NCBI GenBank assembly: GCA_021201315.1
Contig: JAJQFG010000116.1
Location: 1 to 34,210, forward strand
Source of the DNA: Erysipelotrichaceae bacterium
Lineage (GTDB): Bacteria > Bacillota_I > Bacilli_A > Erysipelotrichales > Coprobacillaceae
Direction of reading: 5' to 3'
DNA: 34,210 bases
A program made the position numbers and the translations under genes. Below, piece after piece: positions 16,582-24,727 of the stretch. Every line of letters begins with the position of its first letter. The first letter of the stretch is position 1. The notes under the pieces were generated by a model. That model had not been told where the DNA came from, ran no database searches, and was given only the letters and a program-made list of their open reading frames with translations.

Positions 16582-18136
16582 ATCCAATTCCAAATATTGA
16601 CCAAATACCTTGTCCAAAGAAACAAATCAACATACTTATCACAATAAAGACAATTGCATAAGGAACAACTTTTCCTAGCAACTCACCATCTTTACCAGCT
16701 TCATTAACAGAAACCAATCCAATCGCAATACTTTGTGGTGCCATCATCTTACCAGTTGCTACACCTAAACTATTGGCTGCTACTAACCAATAAGGATTAG
16801 CATTAATTGTTTCTGCAATTGAATATTGGACAGAGCCAAATAATGCTGATGAACTAGTACCAGATCCTGTAACAAATGTTCCTAAAGCACCAAGAAGTGG
16901 GGCAAAGAATGGATAGAATGAACCAAATATTGAGAACAATGCAGCCACTGCACTAATCATACCAGAATATTGCATAACTCTTGCAGTTCCTAAAATAAAT
17001 AACATCGTCAAAACTGTAAAAGCCATTTGTTTTAATGTTGAAATAAAGACATTAACCATATCCTGAATCGTTGAATTCTGAATAAAACCACCAATAATAG
17101 CACAAATAAATATGAGCACACCAGGGGTATTAATCCATGAGAAACTTGATGCGCTTGCACTTTCGTAAGTTGAAATCTTAATCGTTGTTTTAAATTGTCC
17201 TAAGAAAGTATTGATAGGAGCACAAATCTTACTTGTAAGTAATAACACAACAAAGATAAGAATAAATGGTGATAAGGCTTTTAATGTATCACCTAAATTA
17301 ATATGTTCAGGTTTCTTCTTAACTGCAATCTTATATTCCTCAGGAATCTTATCCTTATTCACTAACTTCATACAAGCAAATACTGTACAAAACAGTGAAC
17401 AAACAGAACCAGCCACAACTGTTAATTCTGCTCCTACAAAATAAGAAACAATCAATTCAGGAATCAAAAAACTAAAACCACTAATCAATAATACAGGCAC
17501 AATTCCTTTAAAAGCTTTAAAACCTTTACCAATAATCATAACCATAATAAATGGTGTAATAATAATCAAAATACTTAAAATACAAACAGTTGCAAAACTA
17601 ATCAAATTATTTTGCATACCTAAATTTGTAGCTAATGTTACTGTAGGAATACCTATAGAACCAAAAGGCGTAGGTGTTGCATTAGCAACCAAACACACAA
17701 GACAAGCCGTAATCGGATCAAAACCTAACCCCCATAACATACTTGCTGGAATTGCTACTGCTGTTCCAAAACCAGCCATACCTTCCATAAAACCACCAAA
17801 ACACCATCCAATTAAAACAACTAATAATCGCTTATCATTTGTAACACTAGTAAGCAATAACTTAATTCTTTCAATTGAACCTGTTGATAAACACAAGTTA
17901 TAAGTAAAAACTGCTGCAATAATAACAATCACAATTGGCCATAACGCTGCTGCAAAACCTTCTAGCATCGATGTCATAGTATCTACAACTGAAAAATTGA
18001 AATAAGCTATCGCTTCAACAACTGCAATAAGTAATGCACCAAAACTTGCTTTATAGCCAGGCCATTTCATCCCACATAAAGAAATGACAAGCCAAATAAT
18101 CGGTAATAATCCTAATATAAAATTAACTATTAACAT
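16580..18136 (-). CDS. lctP: L-lactate permease (LctP/LldP family)
   Basis: About 518-residue integral membrane protein with some 12 or more hydrophobic segments along its length. It is a lactate:H+ symporter in known members, which also accept glycolate and both lactate stereoisomers. Family segments visible include GFGTAVAIPASML, ATPTPFGSIGIPTVTLA and GTFVTGSGTSSSALFG, plus the C-terminal MMAPQSIAIG. The internal ATG at 18136 is preferred because GGAGG lies at a suitable distance before it. That ribosome binding site would fall inside the coding region if ATG 18151 were used. It is divergent from the HPr-D-lactate dehydrogenase gene, which makes a joint role in lactate production and export or uptake likely. 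Confidence 0.9.
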   Translation of the reverse strand: MLIVNFILGLLPIIWLVISLCGMKWPGYKASFGALLIAVVEAIAYFNFSVVDTMTSMLEGFAAALWPIVIVIIAAVFTYNLCLSTGSIERIKLLLTSVTNDKRLLVVLIGWCFGGFMEGMAGFGTAVAIPASMLWGLGFDPITACLVCLVANATPTPFGSIGIPTVTLATNLGMQNNLISFATVCILSILIIITPFIMVMIIGKGFKAFKGIVPVLLISGFSFLIPELIVSYFVGAELTVVAGSVCSLFCTVFACMKLVNKDKIPEEYKIAVKKKPEHINLGDTLKALSPFILIFVVLLLTSKICAPINTFLGQFKTTIKISTYESASASSFSWINTPGVLIFICAIIGGFIQNSTIQDMVNVFISTLKQMAFTVLTMLFILGTARVMQYSGMISAVAALFSIFGSFYPFFAPLLGALGTFVTGSGTSSSALFGSVQYSIAETINANPYWLVAANSLGVATGKMMAPQSIAIGLVSVNEAGKDGELLGKVVPYAIVFIVISMLICFFGQGIWSIFGIG

Positions 18137-18236
18137 AAAGAACGCCTCCATAACAGTATTTTACAATATTTTAAGTCAAAGATACATATTTTTCTATATG
18201 TTTTTTGATAAAATATTTTTAAATAACGAAAAAGCG

Positions 18237-18252
18237 ATGTTTTTTAAAACAT
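18237..18252. promoter_or_regulatory. 16-bp palindrome in the lctP / HPr-LDH divergent region
   Basis: ATGTTTT and AAAACAT flank TT at 18237-18252, ending 3 nt before the -35 of the HPr-LDH promoter and lying between the two divergent genes. It does not fit the Rex redox operator (TTGTTA-N6-TAACAA). It could be a site for another lactate or carbon regulator. Confidence 0.35.
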
Positions 18253-18255
18253 TTT

Positions 18256-18285
18256 TTGAAAATATATAGAGATTTGTGATACAAT
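18256..18285 (+). promoter_or_regulatory. Promoter of the HPr-D-lactate dehydrogenase gene
   Basis: -35 TTGAAA (18256-18261), 18-nt spacer, -10 TACAAT (18280-18285). The ribosome binding site AGGAGG is at 18300-18305. Confidence 0.65.
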
Positions 18286-18311
18286 AAAACTATAAAATTA
18301 GGAGGTAAAAA

Positions 18312-19607
18312 ATGAAAGAACTTACTTATATTGTCAATAATCCATTAGGAATCCATGCCCGTCCTGCTGCTTTATTGGCTCAATGCTGTGTGAATTTTAA
18401 AAGTAGTGTAATTATTACATGCAACGGGGCAGATGCTAGTGGAGACAATGTCTTACAGATTTTAGCTTTGGGTGCTAAGAATGGAGATACTTTATCAGTT
18501 AAGGCTGAAGGCGAAGATGAAGATGAAGCAATTGCTGCAGTTGATAAGCTATTACATGGTGAATTTGAAGAAAAGAAACCTGTAAAAGTATTAAAGATTG
18601 CATTCTTTGGAACTAAGGATTATGATCGTACTTTCTTTAGTGAATTAGTTAAGGACAAGGGAGAAGGAACTTACAATTCAGATATTAAATATTTTACAAC
18701 TCGTTTAACTCCTGAAACTGCTGGTTTGGCTAAAGGTTATGATGCTGTTTGTGCATTCGTTAATGATGATCTTTCTCGTCCAGTTATTGAAACAATTCAC
18801 GAATGTGGTGTACGTTTAATTTTAATGCGTTGTGCAGGGTTCAATAATATTGACTTACAAGCTGCTAAAGAATGTGGTATTACTATTTTACGTGTACCTG
18901 CTTATTCACCTTATGCAGTTGCTGAACATGCTATGGCAATCGTTCAAGAAGCTAACCGTCGTTTACACAAAGCTCATAACAAAGTAAAAGATAATAACTT
19001 TGCTTTAAGTGGTTTATTAGGTTTAGACTTACATAACAAGGTTGCTGGTATTATTGGTACTGGGAAGATTGGCGTTTGTATGGCTAGAATTTGTAAAGGT
19101 TATGGTATGACTGTACTTGGTTGGGATGCTTATCCAAATCAAGCATTGGTTGATGAAGGTTTATTAACTTATGTAGAAAAAGAAGAATTATTTGCTAAAG
19201 CAGATTTGATTTCTTTACATGCACCTTTATTCCCTTCAACTTATCATATCATCAATGCTGAATCAATCGCTTTGATGAAAGATACAGCTATGCTTGTTAA
19301 TACTGCTCGTGGTGCTTTAATTGATAACGAAGCATTAATTGATGCCTTAAAACAAGGTAAATTCCATGCTGTAGCATTAGACGTTTATGAAGGTGAAGAT
19401 AATAACGTTTACACTGATAGAAGTGATGAACCATTAACTAATGATATTACAGCTCGTTTAATGATGTTCCCACAAGTTGTTTTAACAAGTCACCAAGCAT
19501 TCTTTACTAGAGAAGCATTACAAGCTATTGCTGTTGTAACAATGGAAAATGCTAGAAACTTCAACGAAGGTAATGACTACGGTAATGCAGAAGTAAAAGC
19601 TCAATAA
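18312..19607 (+). CDS. Fusion of HPr phosphocarrier domain and D-lactate dehydrogenase
   Basis: 431-residue two-domain protein. Residues 1-88 are a full HPr domain: GIHARPA places the phosphorylatable His exactly at position 15, and the fold aligns without gaps to B. subtilis HPr through LGAKNGD (53-59). Position 46, the regulatory Ser of Gram-positive HPr, is Asn here. After a short charged linker (84-93), KIAFFGTKDYD opens a complete D-lactate dehydrogenase of the D-2-hydroxyacid family. It has NAD motif GTGKIG (249-254), Asp272 for NAD preference, catalytic Arg333 (NTARGAL), Glu362 and His394 (SHQAFF). The likely reaction is pyruvate plus NADH to D-lactate. One strong ribosome binding site and an unbroken frame argue against a sequencing artefact. 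The lactate permease gene is divergent next door. The HPr part could accept phosphate from enzyme I and tie LDH activity or location to sugar uptake, which is an inference. Confidence 0.92.
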   Translation: MKELTYIVNNPLGIHARPAALLAQCCVNFKSSVIITCNGADASGDNVLQILALGAKNGDTLSVKAEGEDEDEAIAAVDKLLHGEFEEKKPVKVLKIAFFGTKDYDRTFFSELVKDKGEGTYNSDIKYFTTRLTPETAGLAKGYDAVCAFVNDDLSRPVIETIHECGVRLILMRCAGFNNIDLQAAKECGITILRVPAYSPYAVAEHAMAIVQEANRRLHKAHNKVKDNNFALSGLLGLDLHNKVAGIIGTGKIGVCMARICKGYGMTVLGWDAYPNQALVDEGLLTYVEKEELFAKADLISLHAPLFPSTYHIINAESIALMKDTAMLVNTARGALIDNEALIDALKQGKFHAVALDVYEGEDNNVYTDRSDEPLTNDITARLMMFPQVVLTSHQAFFTREALQAIAVVTMENARNFNEGNDYGNAEVKAQ

Positions 19608-19610
19608 TTT

Positions 19611-19639
19611 AAAACATGGAGATATCTCCATGTTTTTTT
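19611..19639. terminator. Bidirectional terminator after HPr-LDH
   Basis: A 26-bp perfect palindrome (19611-19636) centred on GATATC, with A-run before and T-run after, so it can stop transcription from both sides. It also serves the convergent YqfQ-like gene. Confidence 0.8.
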
Positions 19640-19862
19640 AAATCTCTTTAACGGCTTTGGCAACTTTCAAAGCCGTTTTTGCATTACTTATAATAGGCCT
19701 TACTTGATTAATAATTGGAATAATTTGATTAACTGTATATAATGTCTTCTGTGTAGTTTGCAAAGCTTTAGAAACATTTTCACGATTAAAAGTATATTTT
19801 AGTGATTGCATCATTGATGGCTTATAATAAATAGGATAATAGTAATAATCATAATAATACAT
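19638..19862 (-). CDS. Small Tyr-rich YqfQ/VrrA-like protein (possible spore protein)
   Basis: 74-residue protein with a Tyr-rich N-terminus (about ten Tyr in the first 15 residues) and a helical tail LQTTQKTLYTVNQIIPIINQVRPI. That tail resembles the conserved part of YqfQ (VrrA) proteins of Bacillus. In B. subtilis yqfQ lies near ispH (yqfP) and the sigA region, as here. Tyr-rich small proteins are common in spore coats, so a sporulation role is plausible but inferred. The start has GGAGGTG at the right spacing. An upstream CATATATTA (minus strand, 19887-19879) fits the -10 of mother-cell sigma factors (CATA-N3-TA). It is convergent with the HPr-LDH gene. Confidence 0.65.
   Translation of the reverse strand: MYYYDYYYYPIYYKPSMMQSLKYTFNRENVSKALQTTQKTLYTVNQIIPIINQVRPIISNAKTALKVAKAVKEI
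19650..19680 (+). terminator. Second plus-strand terminator, inside the YqfQ-like gene
   Basis: AACGGCTTTG (19650-19659) pairs with CAAAGCCGTT (19668-19677), loop of 8 nt, then T-run to 19680. It lies in the coding sequence of the minus-strand gene but is oriented as a backup terminator for the HPr-LDH transcript. Confidence 0.55.
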
Positions 19863-19924
19863 AAAAACACCTCCACTTTAATATATGTGTAAAACAAAAT
19901 AATGATATTATTAAAAATCTGTGT

Positions 19925-19930
19925 TATAAT
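19925..19930 (+). promoter_or_regulatory. Extended -10 promoter of scpA
   Basis: TATAAT at 19925-19930 with TG one base upstream (extended -10), and a weak -35 ATGATA (19902-19907) 17 nt away. The leader before ATG 19948 is short. Confidence 0.55.
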
Positions 19931-19947
19931 GGCCAAGGGGTGATTGG

Positions 19948-20676
19948 ATGAGTTATGAAGTTGTTTTAGATGAATTTCAAGGACCATTAGATTTATTATT
20001 ACATTTAATCAAAGAGAAAGAAATGGACTTAGAAACCTTAGAAGTATCACTCATTACCGATCAATATCTTGCTTATATCAATGCCTGTGATCCAAATCAA
20101 TTAGAAACAATGTCTGAATATCTAGTCATGGCTTCACAACTCATTGAAATGAAAAGCAAGCTTCTTTTACCAAAAGAAAAAGTCACATTAGAAGATGATT
20201 ATCAAGAAGATCCTAGAGAACAATTAATTAAACGATTAATTGAATATAAAAAATATAAAGATGTCTTAGATGATTTTAAAGAAGCCTATGAAACAAGACA
20301 TACAAAATTCACAAAAGCACCAGCTATCATGGATGAATATACTATTGATACGGATCATCAAATACCTAGTAATCTAGAAGTCTATGACTTAATTAAAGCT
20401 ATGCAAAAAATGTATCAAAGGAAAGCCTTAATGACACCTCTAGAATCAAAAATTGCTAGAGTAGAAATATCTATTGAAGAGCGCAGCGAACAAATCAAAC
20501 AATTCTTTGCATTACATAAACATCAAAAAATCAAACTTGATGATTTATTTGATGAACCCACAAAAAACTATTTTGTAGTGACATTTTTATCCATATTAGA
20601 TCTAGTCAATAAAAATATCCTATCCATTGAACAAGATAGTAATTTTTCAGATATATATTTAAAGGAGTTGGCATAA
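19948..20676 (+). CDS. scpA: Segregation and condensation protein ScpA
   Basis: 242-residue kleisin subunit of the SMC-ScpAB condensin, which organises the chromosome at replication origins. The N-terminus EFQGPLDLLLHLIKEKEMD is diagnostic, with the SMC-neck-binding helices in the first 90 residues. The C-terminal winged helix (VTFLSILDLVNKNILSIEQ) closes the SMC ring at the head domain. Ribosome binding site AAGGGGTGA. It abuts scpB with no gap. Confidence 0.96.
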   Translation: MSYEVVLDEFQGPLDLLLHLIKEKEMDLETLEVSLITDQYLAYINACDPNQLETMSEYLVMASQLIEMKSKLLLPKEKVTLEDDYQEDPREQLIKRLIEYKKYKDVLDDFKEAYETRHTKFTKAPAIMDEYTIDTDHQIPSNLEVYDLIKAMQKMYQRKALMTPLESKIARVEISIEERSEQIKQFFALHKHQKIKLDDLFDEPTKNYFVVTFLSILDLVNKNILSIEQDSNFSDIYLKELA

Positions 20677-21249
20677 TTGGAACATGATGAATTGTTAAGT
20701 ATTATAGAGGGAATGTTATTTTTATCAGGAGATGAAGGATTAACGCTTAAACAAATTTCATCTATACTTAACATAAAAAAAATAGAAGCTACTAACTATT
20801 TAGATGAATTAGCACAAATCATCAATGAAAGAATAGTAAAAGGCTATGAACTAGTCAATTATGGTGGAGTATATAAATTAGTGACTTTATCAAAGTATCA
20901 TGATATTTATACTAAAATGATTGAACAAAACGAAAAAAGTCTCTCAAATGCTGCCTTAGAAACACTAGCTATCATTGCATATAACCAGCCTGTAACACGT
21001 TTACGTGTAGAAGAAATACGTGGTGTAGGCAGTGATGCTATGATTAGAAAACTGGTTGCGAAAGCTTTGATTAAAGAAGTTGGTAGAGAAGACAGTCCAG
21101 GTAAGCCAATTCTTTATGGTGTAACGGATGAATTTATGGATGCTTTTTCGTTGACATCGTTAGATGAATTACCACAACTTAAAGAAATAGAAAATGATTT
21201 TGATGAAGATGATATTTTTAATACAAAATATAGCGAAGAGCTTGACTAA
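20677..21249 (+). CDS. scpB: Segregation and condensation protein ScpB
   Basis: 190-residue kite subunit of SMC-ScpAB, which binds ScpA as a dimer through two winged-helix domains. Family segments: IIEGMLFLSGDEGLTLKQI at the start and LETLAIIAYNQPVTRLRVEEIRGV in the second winged helix. It uses a TTG start directly after the scpA stop (TAATTG). AAGGAG in the last codons of scpA provides the ribosome binding site, and no ATG or GTG in frame fits better. An acidic C-terminal tail (DFDEDDIF) follows the folded part. Confidence 0.95.
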   Translation: MEHDELLSIIEGMLFLSGDEGLTLKQISSILNIKKIEATNYLDELAQIINERIVKGYELVNYGGVYKLVTLSKYHDIYTKMIEQNEKSLSNAALETLAIIAYNQPVTRLRVEEIRGVGSDAMIRKLVAKALIKEVGREDSPGKPILYGVTDEFMDAFSLTSLDELPQLKEIENDFDEDDIFNTKYSEELD

Positions 21250-21264
21250 TGAGCTCTTTTTTTG
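21236..21264 (+). terminator. Terminator after scpB
   Basis: AAGAGCT (21236-21242) pairs with AGCTCTT (21252-21258), 9-nt loop, then a T-run to 21263. It overlaps the end of scpB. Confidence 0.75.
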
Positions 21265-21273
21265 AGATAATAG

Positions 21274-21289
21274 GTTAGCGTTTGCTAAC
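21274..21289 (+). promoter_or_regulatory. Small hairpin just before the ABC exporter ribosome binding site
   Basis: GTTAGC (21274-21279) and GCTAAC (21284-21289) pair around GTTT, immediately before AAGGAGG. It may influence translation of the first ABC subunit. No promoter was recognised between the scpB terminator and this gene, so partial read-through from scpAB is possible. Confidence 0.35.
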
Positions 21290-21301
21290 AAGGAGGAAAT
21301 T

Positions 21302-23014
21302 ATGTTTGATAAAAGATTAATGAAAGAATTATCAGATACTATGCCATATATTATTAAACAAGTTCTATTTCAATGGCTTAGTCTTATTTGTAATATAGTA
21401 TTTACAATGAGTTTATGCATAATGTTTCATCAATTGATACATCATACTTTAACTATGAATCATATTGGAACAACATTAATCATTATATTAATCTCATTGA
21501 TAATAAGAGGCATTTCACTAAAACAACAAAGCAACTATGCCTATCTATCAGCTGCTCAAACAAAACGTACATTACGTATCAAATTATTTGATAAGATTAA
21601 TGAAATAGGTATGCATTATCAAGATTATGTGACTACTAGTGAATTGGTACAATTATCAGTAGAAGGTATTAATCAATTAGAAACTTATGTTTCACTATAT
21701 TTACCACAATTATTTTATAGTGTTTTAGCACCTATAACCTTATTTGTAATCACTTTATTCTTTGATATACGTTGTGCACTCATATTATTAATATTTGTGC
21801 CATTAATACCTATTAGTATTGTTGTTGTACAAAAATTTGCAAAGAAATTATTATCTAAATACTGGACGAGTTATACAACATTAGGTGATGGATTTTTAGA
21901 AAACTTACAAGGTTTAACAACCCTAAAGATTTATAGTAGTGATGCTTATAAGCAACAACAAATGAATATTGAGGCAGAAAACTTTAGAAAAGTTACGATG
22001 CGTGTTTTAATTATGCAACTTAATAGTATTAGTATTATGGATATTGTTGCTTATGGTGGGGCAGCAGTGGGTAGTTTTTGTGCTTTATTAGGTTATTATC
22101 AAGGTAGTATTTCATTAATAGGAACCATGTTTATTATTTTGATGTCTTTTGAGTATTTTATTCCTATGCGTCAATTGGGCAGCTATTTTCATATTGCGAT
22201 GAATGGTATGGCTGCAAGTGAAAAGATTTTTAGAATTATAGATATTGATACAAAGGATCAAGGCAATGAAACTTTAAGTGATCAGGATATGAATATTGAT
22301 ATTCATCATTTAGATTTTTCCTACGATAAAGATAGACAAATACTAAAAGATGTTTCATTATCTATTCATAAAGGATTTACTGGAATTGTTGGTGAAAGTG
22401 GTTCTGGTAAGAGTACATTAGCTAAATTAATCATGGGTTATTATCCTAGCCAACATATCCAAATTCAAAATATTGAAAGAAATCAATTAGATGATACAGA
22501 TTTTATGAAACATTTTGTTTATGTTACTCATGATCCAATGATATTTAAGGGAAATGTAAAAGATAATTTAAATTATTTACAAAAACATACAGATCAAGAA
22601 TTATGGGAAGCTTTAGAAAAGGTAAAATTAGATGGTTATTTTAAAAACCAGGATGGTTTAGATACCATGATATTAGAATCTGGTAGTAATTTAAGTGGTG
22701 GTCAAAAACAGCGATTAAATTTAGCTAGAGCATTATTATATAATGGTGATGTATATATTTTTGATGAAGCTACAAGTAATATAGATGTAGAATCAGAAGA
22801 AGCAATTCTTGATGTCATTCATCAAATCGCTAAAGTAAAGAAAGTTATTCTTATAACCCATCGTTTAAGTAGTGTTACACAATGTGATGAAATATATGTC
22901 TTAGACAAAGGTCAAATCGTTGAAACAGGTAACCATGAAAGTTTAAGAAAACAACATGGCTTATATGATAGCTTGTTTCTTCAACAAGAAGCATTGGAGG
23001 TGTATCAAGCATGA
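21302..23014 (+). CDS. cydD: ABC exporter subunit, CydD-like (membrane plus ATPase)
   Basis: 570-residue half-transporter with about six transmembrane helices (residues 1-300) and a C-terminal ATPase. ATPase motifs: Walker A GESGSGKST, signature LSGGQKQR, Walker B VYIFDEATS, H-loop ITHR, all canonical. The membrane domain carries segments typical of CydD-like proteins (LENLQGLTTLKIY, MDIVAYGGAAVG, FFIPMR-type). CydDC exports cysteine and glutathione and binds haem, which is needed for cytochrome bd assembly in other bacteria. No cydAB genes lie in this window, so the real substrate is open. The stop overlaps the start of the partner gene by 4 nt, so the two form a heterodimer. Confidence 0.82.
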   Translation: MFDKRLMKELSDTMPYIIKQVLFQWLSLICNIVFTMSLCIMFHQLIHHTLTMNHIGTTLIIILISLIIRGISLKQQSNYAYLSAAQTKRTLRIKLFDKINEIGMHYQDYVTTSELVQLSVEGINQLETYVSLYLPQLFYSVLAPITLFVITLFFDIRCALILLIFVPLIPISIVVVQKFAKKLLSKYWTSYTTLGDGFLENLQGLTTLKIYSSDAYKQQQMNIEAENFRKVTMRVLIMQLNSISIMDIVAYGGAAVGSFCALLGYYQGSISLIGTMFIILMSFEYFIPMRQLGSYFHIAMNGMAASEKIFRIIDIDTKDQGNETLSDQDMNIDIHHLDFSYDKDRQILKDVSLSIHKGFTGIVGESGSGKSTLAKLIMGYYPSQHIQIQNIERNQLDDTDFMKHFVYVTHDPMIFKGNVKDNLNYLQKHTDQELWEALEKVKLDGYFKNQDGLDTMILESGSNLSGGQKQRLNLARALLYNGDVYIFDEATSNIDVESEEAILDVIHQIAKVKKVILITHRLSSVTQCDEIYVLDKGQIVETGNHESLRKQHGLYDSLFLQQEALEVYQA

Positions 23015-24648
23015 AATTATCAGGATTTCAAGTAATGCGTAGACTTATTGTATTAGTAAAACCATTGATGCCAATTATGTTTATAGCGATTTTAATGGGG
23101 GTTTTAGGTTTTGTATGTGCTATTGGTATACCAATCATATCAATTCATGCTTTGCTTAATATACAAACCATATCATTAAAATATATATTGATTATTCTTA
23201 TTATATTAGCCTTGCTAAGAGGTATTCTTCATTATATTGAACAAGCTTGTAATCATTATATAGCTTTTAAATTATTAGCAATTATTAGAGATCATGTTTA
23301 TACTGCTTTAAGACGTTTAGCACCTGCTAAATTAGATGGTAAAGATAAAGGTGATTTAATTTCATTGATTACTAATGATATAGAACTCTTAGAAGTCTTT
23401 TATGCTCATACCATATCCCCTTGTATGATTGCAATCATTATGGCTATCATATTATTATCATTATTTTATCGTATGAATGTTATTGCGATGTTTATTGCTT
23501 TAATTGCTTATTTTATCATGGCTATTGTTATACCATATATTGTAAGCTTAAAAGGTTCTACTATAGGACAGAAAAATCGTGATGAAATAGGTCATATGAG
23601 TAGTTTCTTATTAGAAACTTACCGAGGATTAAATACATTATTTCAATATCATATGGGAAATAAAAGAAAAAAAGAAATGATTAAGCTTTCTGATGATATT
23701 GATCATTTATCAAAGAAGATGAAAAACATCGAAGGAAATCAAATGATAGTATCGCAAATATTGATATCTTTATCAGTATGTGTGATGTTTATCGTTATGT
23801 TTATGCTTTATCAAAATGGTGATGCAACGATTTATGAAGTGATAATGTGTAGTGTTTTAATGGCTTCTAGTTTTGGCCCTTTTACAGCTCTATCACAATT
23901 ATCTAATAATTTATTATCAACAATTAGTAGTGGTAGACGTGTGATTGCGATTCTTGATGAAGAAGAACTTATTCATGAAGTGAAAGATCAAGATACAACA
24001 TTATTTAATGATATACAAGTAAACCATGTAGATTTTAAATATGATAGTGAAATGATTTTAAAAGATATTCATATTTCATTACCAAAAGGAAAAACAACAG
24101 GTATTATAGGTAAAAGTGGTAGTGGAAAATCTACGTTGTTAAAGTTACTTATGCGTTTTTATGATCCTACTAGTGGTATGATTTGTATCAATGATACTGA
24201 TTTAAAACAGATTAATACCTCTGATATGCGTGATATGTTTGCCTATGTGACACAGGAAACTGTTTTATTTCATGATAGTATCGAAAATAATTTAAAAATA
24301 GCTAAATTAGATGCAACCCATGAAGAAATCGTTTCAGCTTGTCAAAAAGCAAGTATTCATGATTTCATTATGAGTTTACCAGATGGTTATCAAAGTAATG
24401 TGAGTGAACTTGGGGCATCGCTTTCAGGAGGGGAAAGACAGCGTTTAGGATTAGCGAGAGCTTTTTTATCAGATAAACCTTGTATTTTATTAGATGAACC
24501 AACAAGTAATTTAGATGTTTTAAATGAAGCCATTATTTTACGTTCCTTAGAAGAAGTTAATAAAACAATCATTCTTGTATCACATCGTTCTTCTACGATG
24601 AAAATAGCTGATCAAATTATATCCATGGATCAAGGAAGGATATCTTAA
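23011..24648 (+). CDS. cydC: ABC exporter subunit, CydC-like (membrane plus ATPase)
   Basis: 545-residue partner of the preceding half-transporter: six transmembrane segments (first about 15-65, last about 270-300) and a canonical ATPase with Walker A GKSGSGKST, signature LSGGERQR, Walker B CILLDEPTS and H-loop VSHR. Both subunits have intact catalytic residues, so neither site looks degenerate. Start ATGA overlaps the upstream stop. The last codon and stop lie within the first copy of a 23-bp direct repeat (24646-24691), which marks the boundary to the gene-free region behind. No clear intrinsic terminator follows directly. Confidence 0.82.
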   Translation: MKLSGFQVMRRLIVLVKPLMPIMFIAILMGVLGFVCAIGIPIISIHALLNIQTISLKYILIILIILALLRGILHYIEQACNHYIAFKLLAIIRDHVYTALRRLAPAKLDGKDKGDLISLITNDIELLEVFYAHTISPCMIAIIMAIILLSLFYRMNVIAMFIALIAYFIMAIVIPYIVSLKGSTIGQKNRDEIGHMSSFLLETYRGLNTLFQYHMGNKRKKEMIKLSDDIDHLSKKMKNIEGNQMIVSQILISLSVCVMFIVMFMLYQNGDATIYEVIMCSVLMASSFGPFTALSQLSNNLLSTISSGRRVIAILDEEELIHEVKDQDTTLFNDIQVNHVDFKYDSEMILKDIHISLPKGKTTGIIGKSGSGKSTLLKLLMRFYDPTSGMICINDTDLKQINTSDMRDMFAYVTQETVLFHDSIENNLKIAKLDATHEEIVSACQKASIHDFIMSLPDGYQSNVSELGASLSGGERQRLGLARAFLSDKPCILLDEPTSNLDVLNEAIILRSLEEVNKTIILVSHRSSTMKIADQIISMDQGRIS

Positions 24649-24691
24649 TGTTTTACACAAGCAATCTTTAATGTTTTACACAAGCAATCTT
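24646..24691. repeat. Two perfect tandem copies of a 23-bp unit
   Basis: The unit begins with TAATGTTTTACACAAGC and is present at 24646-24668 and 24669-24691 without mismatch. The first copy starts with the stop codon of the CydC-like gene. The core ACAAGCAATCTTTA also occurs at about 1458-1475, among the Rpn-family relics. Confidence 0.8.
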
Positions 24692-24692
24692 A

Positions 24693-24721
24693 TTGACAAA
24701 TAAATAAAAATATTGTATATT
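24693..24721 (+). promoter_or_regulatory. Consensus promoter in a gene-free stretch
   Basis: Perfect -35 TTGACA (24693-24698), 17-nt spacer, -10 TATATT (24716-24721). No protein gene follows on this strand before 25353, so it should transcribe the candidate small RNA. A second TATAAT lies near 24763-24768. Confidence 0.75.
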
Positions 24722-24727
24722 GAAGTT

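Noticed and set aside
18190-18230. Rex operator upstream of the HPr-LDH gene (TTGATA ... TAACGAA)
   Set aside because: The half-sites are 13 nt apart instead of about 6 and one is imperfect.
21302-24648. A bacteriocin or lantibiotic export system
   Set aside because: Neither subunit has a C39 peptidase domain and no precursor peptide is nearby. The membrane domain sequence resembles CydD/CydC-type exporters.
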